NCBI GenBank assembly: GCA_023374025.1
Contig: SIJG01000011.1
Coordinates: 2,480,932-2,544,931 of the forward strand
Origin: Heterodera schachtii
Taxonomy: Eukaryota > Nematoda > Chromadorea > Rhabditida > Heteroderidae
Direction of reading: 5' to 3'
DNA length: 64,000 nt
Shown here one piece after another: positions 57,015 to 64,000 of the stretch (within the stretch, counting starts at the first letter, position 1; every line of letters begins with the position of its first letter). Below the pieces are notes generated by a model. The model was not told where the DNA came from, ran no database searches, and saw nothing but the letters and a program-made list of their open reading frames with translations. A program made the translations under genes and the position numbers.

Positions 57015-58305
57015 CCAAAAAATTTTCATAGGTCTCCAGAATTCCAATAAAATTTGGTACCAATCGGCAACATCAGACCCATAAACCCACCAATATTTCC
57101 TTATAAATTAGCAGCGCTGCAAAAAATATGCAAATGTATATTTTTTCCTAGCTTTTCCATGCTTTAAATACATTCCCTACCGTTCCTCAAAGGTTTTTTT
57201 TTTTTGAAAAAAGCGCCAAAAAAATTGTTATAAACCTGATTTTTTAAAAATTTAAGTATTTTCTTATAGTCCGATTTTATCGTTTTTTAGATATAAAAAC
57301 TTAAATTTAATTATTGCAAAGAAATATTGTAAATTCAAAAAATCAAATTAATATTTTGGAAATGAGAATCTAAAAGAGAAAGGGCAGCGATGGAAAAAAG
57401 TATTTCTATTTGGAAGGGGCGGTCCCTCCCTCTGATTGGTTGTGCCGACAGCGCCTTACAGTACTATAAGGATTAATATTTAAAATAAATTAAAAGATTA
57501 TTGAGTAAAACAAAAATTTATTAAACATTATATTACTATTTGTTTAATATATTAAAAATATTGTTAGTTGACTTTAATTATAATGCTGTGAAAATAAAAG
57601 AATAAATAATTTTTATTATTGAATTTTTAATTGATATGTAATCACTCGAAAATAATTTACAAAATTTCATGCGAAAAGATATAATTAAGTTTTTAGTTTA
57701 TTATTTTTTAATTTGGATTCGTTTCTTTTTTATTTTTATTAATCCTTGAGTGAAAAAGAAATTTATATTTGGGTGCTGCTGAGTAAGTTGCTTTTCGAAA
57801 TTTTTCATTCGCTTGTAATTAATTATGTAAAATATATTTAATAATTTTATGAATGTAAATTTATTTCCTGTTATTCTTAAAATGTTTTAATTTCATTTAT
57901 TTGATAATTTAAATTTTTTATTGAATTATTAAAATGTTAATGTAATTAAGAGAAAAAAATGTTTTTGGAAATTTGGAGAAATGAAAATTTAAAAAAATAA
58001 ATAAATCTATGTCAAAAATAAGTTATAAGCTTTTTTTAATACAATTTTATTTGTGTTTTATATTACTTATATTATGGATGAAGATTTATTAATTTATTCC
58101 CATAAAAATATCAAAATTATTTAAATATAAATGTGTTACTAAAATAATTGTTTAATTGCTAAGACATGTAATTTAGAAATCTACAAATTAAAAAAAAAAC
58201 ATTTTTTTCATAATTCTAAATAAGAAAATGATCATTTACTCAATCAATACATAAAAAATAAATTCCTATCAAACGGAAAGAAATATTTTTCGTAATTGAA
58301 TATTT
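57015..58305. other. AT-rich non-coding with GC-rich patches
   Basis: 57371-57400 repeats the 49953 motif (AAGAGAAAGGGCAGCGATGG). The patch 57410-57460 (AAGGGGCGGTCCCTCCCTCT, TGTGCCGACAGCGCC) is the strongest GC peak outside transposons here and is unexplained. Confidence 0.45.
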
Positions 58306-58309
58306 AATT

Positions 58310-58590
58310 AATTTAATATTGTAGGAAATTGAAAAATAATTTCTCGTTTTGCCTTCGCGATCATCTGATCGGTGTGCTTTGTCAATGTTTTTCTTTCAAT
58401 TTTACTAAATAAAACTAATTCCTATAAAGGTTATTTATTTTTTGAAAATATAAAAAGAATCTATTTATTATTGTTGGCAGTAAGATTTATGTAATAATAA
58501 AATTTATTTTTCAATGAAACAATTTTTGTCATTTTAAATTTTAAATTTTAAATTAGAATTAATATTTAAACCATATTAATGAATTAATTT
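58310..58590 (+). repeat. Dispersed repeat R4, copy b
   Basis: AATTTCTCGTTTTGCCTTCG, TTGGCAGTAAGATTTATG and AATTAATATTTAAACCATA parallel 48230-48590. Confidence 0.7.
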
Positions 58591-59300
58591 CTGAAAGAAA
58601 GTTTAATTTGTTTTTGCTAAAAACTTTAATATTTTTTTCAATTTATTGTCTTTTTCATCTTAGTTTCTTTGTTAAAAAATTACAAATGAGATTTTTTACA
58701 TATAAAATTAAAAATATTATTTAATTTTAATTCTTCCATTCACATTTAAATTTCTTTAATTCTTTAATTTATATAAAAAATGCCTTAGATTGTAGGTTTT
58801 TTAATTTTTTTATATTTTTTAATTTAAATTCTTATTTCAACTTTTTTTTTACTATTCAAACAATATTAAAAAGTACATTTATATAAAAAAATGAAGCATT
58901 AAATAATTATTTTTGATTAATGAGCGAGTCCTTTCTTCTTCTTGATCATAATAAAAAAGGTCAGAAATGCGCCTTTCAAATCCAAGTAAATTTATAACGA
59001 TAAATATTTATACAAAAAAATATTTATAAAAAACTTTAATTGAATTTTGCAGATAGTGCTTATAGTATAATAAATTTGTTATTTATTTTTCAAAATTTAA
59101 ATTTTTACTGATTTTCACTGTTTTAAATTAGTTCCGAAAGATTTTATTAATTACATAAAATTTTAATTATTAAAACACTTTAAAAAATTTTTACAACATA
59201 ATAAATTTAATATATCTTTGATTAGAGAGTCAAAAAGATAGCCAATTAAATAAAAATTTTTTTTTTAATTATATGAAAAATAAAAATAATTTTTTTTTGT
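58591..59300. other. AT-rich non-coding, nothing recognised
   Basis: Background sequence only. Confidence 0.45.
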
Positions 59301-59306
59301 TGTTAT

Positions 59307-59460
59307 CAGGGAACGGATTTATATGTTTTTACATATTTTTTGCGTATATGCTTTCGCATGAAAAGGTCAAAAATAGCATTTTTACATGTTTTGATAACAA
59401 TTAGGGCGAGTTTTAGCACATAAAAAAATATTTTGGACTTTTTCCCCATAAAAATAATTT
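59307..59460 (+). mobile_element. hAT-like terminus with TTTTTACAT words
   Basis: CAGGGAACGGATTTATATG has a hAT-style tip. Words TATGTTTTTACATATTTTT, GCATTTTTACATG and CACATAAAAAA recur and resemble those at 540-620. The other end is not identifiable. Confidence 0.45.
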
Positions 59461-59770
59461 ATTTAAATAAATAAATTCTTAAAAAATTCAACACACCTGT
59501 AAACAAAAAAGAAACAATTGGGCACATGAAAAATAGATAATTAATAATTGTTTAATAAATTCTTTAAATTTTAAACTTTAAAAAAATGCAAAAATAAATT
59601 ATGTAAGAAAATTAAATGCTATAAATTTTTATAAAAAATATAATGAATAAAAATAATTGATAATGAGGCACAAAATTCTAATGTTAGAATTATAAAACAA
59701 TTAAAAACAATAAGAATAATGGCAATTTACAAAAGGAATATATATGAAATAACAAAGCTATCATTAATCT
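59461..59770. other. AT-rich non-coding, nothing recognised
   Basis: Background sequence only. Confidence 0.4.
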
Positions 59771-59793
59771 ACTTTGTCTTTTTTAATCTCATG
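59771..59793 (+). repeat. CTCACG repeat family, copy 11 (3' edge)
   Basis: ACTTTGTCTTTTTTAATC then TCATG. Only the last 20 or so conserved bases are clear. Confidence 0.45.
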
Positions 59794-60580
59794 ATCTGCT
59801 TGTTTTTTTAACATCCGCTAAATTGGTTCAAATGATATAAAATATGATCCAAATTTTTCTTATTTATAGACTTTTTATCGATTTAAATATCCCATTTTAT
59901 ATAATGATTAAATCAATATGAAGTTTTGTTAATTATCAGTTTAAAACTTAATAATATATTCATTTGTAGTAATAATTATTACTTAATTCAAAATAATTGT
60001 TTTTACTTCTCTTAATTTTTTGTTAGTATTGATCAGCTCAAAATTTTATAAATAAAGGTGCTGTTATAATAAAATCTGGTGTAAAATGATATTATTTTAA
60101 TCGGTGAGTTTTATATTATATTTTACCTATTATATTTTTATTAAGGCAAATCATTATGAACATTGTTCATTTACTTAGGGTGGAAAATAATTTTTGATAC
60201 CCAATATTTTTTAAATATAGCGACTGGGAAAATGTTATTTAATATTAATAATATATTTAATTTGTAATATGGCATTTATTTGAGAGCCGAATTTCAAAAT
60301 GGCTCCAAAAACGGAATTTTCCAAGACAAGCAACGAACAAAATTTTTTAATTTTCACTGAATTAACATAATTATGGGTAATTCAGACATAATGATTTTGA
60401 ATATGAATTTATATTTGAGCTATGGGTTCTAGACTCCACCCTTTATAAAGTTCAAAAAAAAAGTTTATTAATTTAATTTTATTAATTTGTAACGCGTATT
60501 TAAAGAAAAAATGATTTATGCCTTTTTTAAAAAATTTAGTCTATGCTTTCGATTTATTTTGGAAAATTTATGATAAATAT
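59794..60580. other. AT-rich non-coding, nothing recognised
   Basis: Background, with a slightly GC-richer patch at 60285-60330 (GAGAGCCGAATTTCAAAATG). Confidence 0.4.
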
Positions 60581-60775
60581 TCTATTCTTTTATCTTTTGT
60601 GTACTTTAATCTCACGAAGTTTAAAGCTTCTTTTTCAGTGTTTGAGATTTAGCTTTTCAAGATTGTCTGAAATTTATTCTCTTGTTTAAAATATGCTTAT
60701 TAACGCTTTTAAATATTTTAAAGAGAATTATTGCAAATATATTTTGCCTTTATAATTTTACATTTGTATTGTTTT
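60581..60775 (+). repeat. CTCACG repeat family, copy 12
   Basis: TTTTATCTTTTGTGTAC and TTTAATCTCACG ending at 60616. The variable part is AAGTTTAAAGCTTC. Downstream, CAAGATTGTCTG and TTTTGCCTTTATAATTTTAC resume the family pattern. Confidence 0.65.
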
Positions 60776-61229
60776 GCTTGTTTAATGAAATAATCTATTT
60801 ATATTAATAAGTATTCTCGCCTCATAAGTTTTTTTACATAATATCAAAAGATTATAAATTAAATGTATTCTCTAATTTTATTATTAAAACTAAATAATAG
60901 GCATTTTCTTTTTCTTCAAAATTTGAACATAATTTTCATCAATTGAATAATTTAAGTATTTATTTTATTGTTTTTAAAAATTTTAATTAATTATTAACTG
61001 TTTGCTTTAATATTTTATTTGATGGGTATTTAATTAGTCTAAGAAGCAGTTTAAATTTATTTTAAATTTCATGATCAATTATATATATATATTTTTCAAA
61101 TTTTTACTTTTAATAACCGTATTTTGTTTTTTTTATAAATAAATTGACTTTGTTCAATGCTTTAAATTATTTTTTTAATAAATTAATTTTTTAGAATTAT
61201 AATTTGCTATAAGCTTTTATATTTATAAA

Positions 61230-61361
61230 AATCTGCATCAGTATTTTTTATTTCTTTTATTTAATTAATTATAAAATAATTCACGACTACCTGCTGTTAT
61301 TTCACGATTTCTGTGCGGTTGTTCACGCCTTTCGAGGTCGTTTGTTTCGTTTTGTTATTAT
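61230..61361 (+). repeat. CTCACG-related repeat copy cut by a MITE
   Basis: TTTATTTAATTAATTATAAA matches the upstream part; the T-rich CTCTTT segment is missing and TTCACG follows. TTCACG recurs three times (61281, 61301 and 61322 regions). CTTTCGAGGTCGTTTG matches the downstream TTCGAGATTGTTTG of the 50.8-kb copy. The MITE at 61362 interrupts it. Confidence 0.5.
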
Positions 61362-62023
61362 TAGAGACCGACTAAAAAGGCACCAAAAATCGCGAAAAAA
61401 GCACTTTAAAAGGCACGAAAAAATTGAAAAAAAGGCATAAAAAGGCACAAAAATCCCAAAAAAGGCATGAAAAAAGGCATTTTAAATTTTTTTTATTAAG
61501 GATTTTTAGGGAGCAAAACACGTAAAAGTTAACCAAAAAACTTAATTTTGGTCATTTAAATGATTATAAAATGTTTTATAATTTTTTACGAATAAGAAAA
61601 TTTTTAAACCTTAAATTTTTTATGAAGAAAAAATGAAATTTTTGAGAAAATTTGTATTTTCTGAAATTTTTCAGTTCTTAGGGGTGTATTTTCTGTAATT
61701 TTTTCAATTCTTAGGGGTGTATTTTCTGTAATTTTTTCAATTCTTAGGGGTGTATTTTCCCGATTTTATTGCATTTTATAGAATTTTTCGGAAAAAAACG
61801 CCAAAAAAGCACCAAAATCGGAAAAAAAAACGCCAAAAAAGGCACCAAAACGGCAAAATGCCAAAAAAGGCATTAAGGCACGAAATCCCAAAAAAAGCAA
61901 AAAAAGGCATAATAAAAGTCAACGTATAAGCCTCAAATCAAGTGGAAAATGCGTTATTTATGGTTAACACATCGAAACTCATGCGCAGAAAAAAAAGGCA
62001 TATGCCTCAAAAGTCGGTCTCTA
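61362..62023. mobile_element. 662-bp hAT MITE with AAAAAGGCA words
   Basis: Terminal inverted repeats TAGAGACCGACT, 12 of 12, with a hAT-style tip. Words AAAAAGGCAC, AAAAAAGGCAT and AAAACGCCAAAAAAGGCA fill both subterminal zones. The interior holds three 33-bp tandem units with TTCTTAGGGGTGTATTTTC. Flanking 8-mers do not match, so the target duplication has decayed or the border is off by a base or two. Confidence 0.75.
61675..61760 (+). repeat. Three tandem 33-bp units
   Basis: TTCTTAGGGGTGTATTTTC starts at 61675, 61708 and 61741, exact period 33. The same string occurs singly in the elements at 33 and 44 kb. Confidence 0.85.
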
Positions 62024-62031
62024 TTAATGAG

Positions 62032-63186
62032 AGTATTTTGCATGGTTTTTAATTTAATTCAAAATACTATTTTTTCATTAATTATTTAAATGAATTTATA
62101 ATTTACACTTGCCGTTAAAAATATTTCTTTCTATACGTATTAAAAAATCAAGGAATAAGTAGTGAATTTATTTTTAATAAAAATAACGATAAATATATAA
62201 ATATCAAAGTTTATCTTTAAAAATAATATAAAAATAAAATACAAATTAATTTATATAATTTTATATCAAATTTTTTCTTTATTCATTATAATATTTTATT
62301 TTGCTTTCAATTAATTTATTAAAATATTGATTTAGAATTTTTCAATTTCATTTTCGCTTATTTATTATTTGTTATGCAAGTGTGATTGTTGTTATTAAGT
62401 ATTTATTTTACTCTTCTTGATGCAGCTGTTTTTTGTGTTCCTGGGCTGCCATTAATTAGGATTGATAACAAAAATTAATTAAGTTATTTAGAAATTATGC
62501 ATATCTTTTTATTTTTATAATTAAATACTTCCAATTTAAAATACAATTAAAGAAAAATTAAATATAACTAAATTTTATAATATGATGAATTCTATGTTAA
62601 GAAACATTTATAATAAAATATAAAAATTTATTTTTACTTTCATTTAACTTTCTGCTGTTTTAGTTGTAAATAAAAATCAAAGCATCTAATCAAGTAAAAT
62701 TTAAAAACTTGAACAAAGATAAAAAAGACGCAGAAGTAAATTTTAATCTATTTTAAGGAACATTAGTAAAAAAATGGAGGAATTTTTTTTTAAATAAAAA
62801 AATACTTTAAATGATTGCAGACTTTGCACATTACTTTTAGATTTTCTCAAATTTTTTATATATTTCAAAAATTATTTTTATTCATATCAAGTAAATTTTA
62901 TGATTTTTATCAGTGTTTTTCAATTGATCCTCATTGATTTTCTTTAATTAAATTTAAGTACAATTAAAAATTTGCAATAGTAAATTATAATAGTTTTTAC
63001 GTCTAATTTATTTGATTCAGAATTTCTCAAACAGTGAAATATAAATTTTTTCTATTTAATAGTTCATTTGATATCTTCATTTGATGAAATCAGTTATTTT
63101 TTTATTTTGATGTATAAGTATGTAAAAAATTACTAATATGATTTGTTTTAGATCATTTTAGTGATAATTGGTAACATATGATATAC
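62032..63186. other. AT-rich non-coding with one GC-richer patch
   Basis: Background. The patch at 62412-62455 (TTGATGCAGCTGTTTTTTGT, TCCTGGGCTGCC) could be an exon relic; no product visible. Confidence 0.4.
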
Positions 63187-63342
63187 ATATGTACCAGGGG
63201 TGTGACTTGTCTTAGAAAAGACGAGAGTGAGAGTTCGGCGAGAGGCGAGAGTCCCCAAAAACACGAGAGTTGGCGAGAGGCGAGAGGACGAGAGGCGAGA
63301 GTTTTTCAATTTTTCTGAAGCCTTATTTTTACTCCAAAAACG

Positions 63343-64000
63343 TCATTCATAAATAAAATCGTATAATTTGATATTATGGTGTAAAAATAAAAGTTTTTCA
63401 ACGTTCTCCACCAATAATTTCTTGCGCAAATTAGTGAGAATTTGACCCGCCGTCGAAAATAATCGTTCACTCTCAGCAGATGTTGCGGGGGCCGAAAAAT
63501 ATTTATGCGCCAAATTTGTTAATAACGGCCATCTGTTGGCATTTTCTCCGGTCCAAAAAGCTACGGGATCATCCAAAAGCTGTAGCTTTTTCTAAAAAAA
63601 AACAATGTGGGCATAAAATTTAAATATTCAAATATTCTACAATTTTTGGGTCCAGGTAGGCGAACACTTCAAATTCAGCTTTTTGCCGTGCGGTTATTTC
63701 TGCAACTGTTGGAATTGGAGAAGTCGTGTCAAAAAGTTCGGATTCGGCAGTTTGCGAATTTTCAAAATCCGCAAAAATGTCAAATACACCAACACCTTCA
63801 CATCGATCAGTTTCATGGCATGGTGATTCCTGCAGTTGGTTCTGAAAAACTGACCATTTTTTCATGTGAAACAACAATAATATAACTTCATTCATGGCAA
63901 GCTTTTCTGCCTCGGAAATAAGCCAATTAATATAGTCGTCGTGCCGCGTTGTTTCAAGATACGGACTCAGTTTAAACCGCGGGTCAAGCAAAGTCGCAAG
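63343..64000 (-). CDS. hAT-family transposase, C-terminal part (5' truncated by window)
   Basis: DNA cut-and-paste transposase with an RNase H-like fold. The exon from the window edge to 63641 carries the family motif LLDPRFKLSPYLE and an acidic, variable stretch. A 49-nt intron (63592-63640, GT to AG with nine T before AG) restores an uninterrupted frame into the last exon 63343-63591, ending in TGA. The last exon has DDPVAFWTGENANRWPLLTN, YFSAPATSAESERLFSTAGQ and NVEKLLFLHHNI, the hAT dimerisation domain (hATC) with its SAxSERLFSxAG signature. Without the intron the gene would carry a stop and a frame change. The 5' exons, including any BED zinc finger, are outside the window. It may be intact and active. 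Confidence 0.88.
63592..63640 (-). other. Short intron in the transposase gene
   Basis: Minus-strand 5' site GTAGAATATTTG, 3' site TTTTTTTTTAG; length 49 nt, phase 0, contains an in-frame TAA. It joins the DPRFK exon to the hATC exon in frame. Confidence 0.7.

Larger units (their letters stand above)
63195..64000 (-). mobile_element. hAT transposon, 3' end, runs off the window
   Basis: The 3' terminus starts CAGGGGTGTGACTTGTC at 63195, preceded by ATATGTAC, the candidate 8-bp target site. A subterminal array of GGCGAGAGGCGAGAG words lies at about 63222-63300. The transposase gene follows on the minus strand and continues past 64000, so the other terminus cannot be checked. Confidence 0.85.

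Noticed and set aside
1..64000. Ciliate germline or organelle origin because of the extreme AT content
   Set aside because: The transposon genes use standard stops and CAA/CAG for glutamine, and the repeat content is that of a nuclear genome with hAT, MULE and LTR elements; the possibility is not excluded but not supported.

Overview
The window is an extremely AT-rich, gene-poor stretch of a eukaryotic nuclear genome. No ribosomal RNA, functional-looking tRNA, operon or complete host gene is visible. The only convincing protein-coding sequence belongs to transposable elements: a gag-protease LTR retrotransposon (51457-54533) and the 3' part of a hAT transposase running off the right edge (63195-64000). 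The transposase reads through only if a 49-nt GT-AG intron is removed. Such a short intron with a T-run before AG, together with the animal-like retroelement, fits a small-intron animal; an AT-rich nematode is my best guess, at low confidence.

Left part (1-24 kb): decayed dispersed repeats, a 812-bp MULE-like element with a 9-bp target duplication (3301-4112), relics of GC-tagged MITEs (430-640, 9876-9975, 12838-13283), a foldback relic (7990-8345), a mariner-like end (20615) and several copies of a repeat ending in CTCTTTAATCTCACG. Middle (25-37 kb): foldback elements (25192-26487, 28400-28690, 30473-31091), a 190-bp hAT MITE, an 843-bp hAT MITE with a perfect 8-bp target duplication (32979-33821), a 347-bp direct duplication, and a 2.5-2.8-kb inverted duplication (13289-15835 against 34278-37105). 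Right part (37-64 kb): more repeat copies, a 644-base assembly gap, the young LTR element, two further MITEs (56140-57005, 61362-62023) and the hAT gene.

Three patterns stand out. (1) Otherwise unrelated MITEs share one GC-rich hairpin module (arms like CCGGCGGCGCC around TATC). In two of them it lies beside a tRNA-like A-box/B-box unit with identical 57-nt spacing. (2) Each MITE carries its own short iterated subterminal word (AAGCGAAA, CCGGGAC, AAAAAGGCA, AATAAGGACA, GGCGAGA, TGGGGACCCGA), as expected if each word is the binding site of a different transposase. (3) About a dozen copies of one AT-rich repeat are conserved up to CTCAYG, then differ completely for roughly 20-55 nt, and in some copies become similar again.

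The LTR element has 322-bp LTRs differing at one base, no reverse transcriptase or integrase, and a leader with five copies of AACGCATTGYTGCG that can form hairpins, so it is probably mobilised in trans. Comparisons were made by eye; repeat borders are approximate unless a target duplication is stated.
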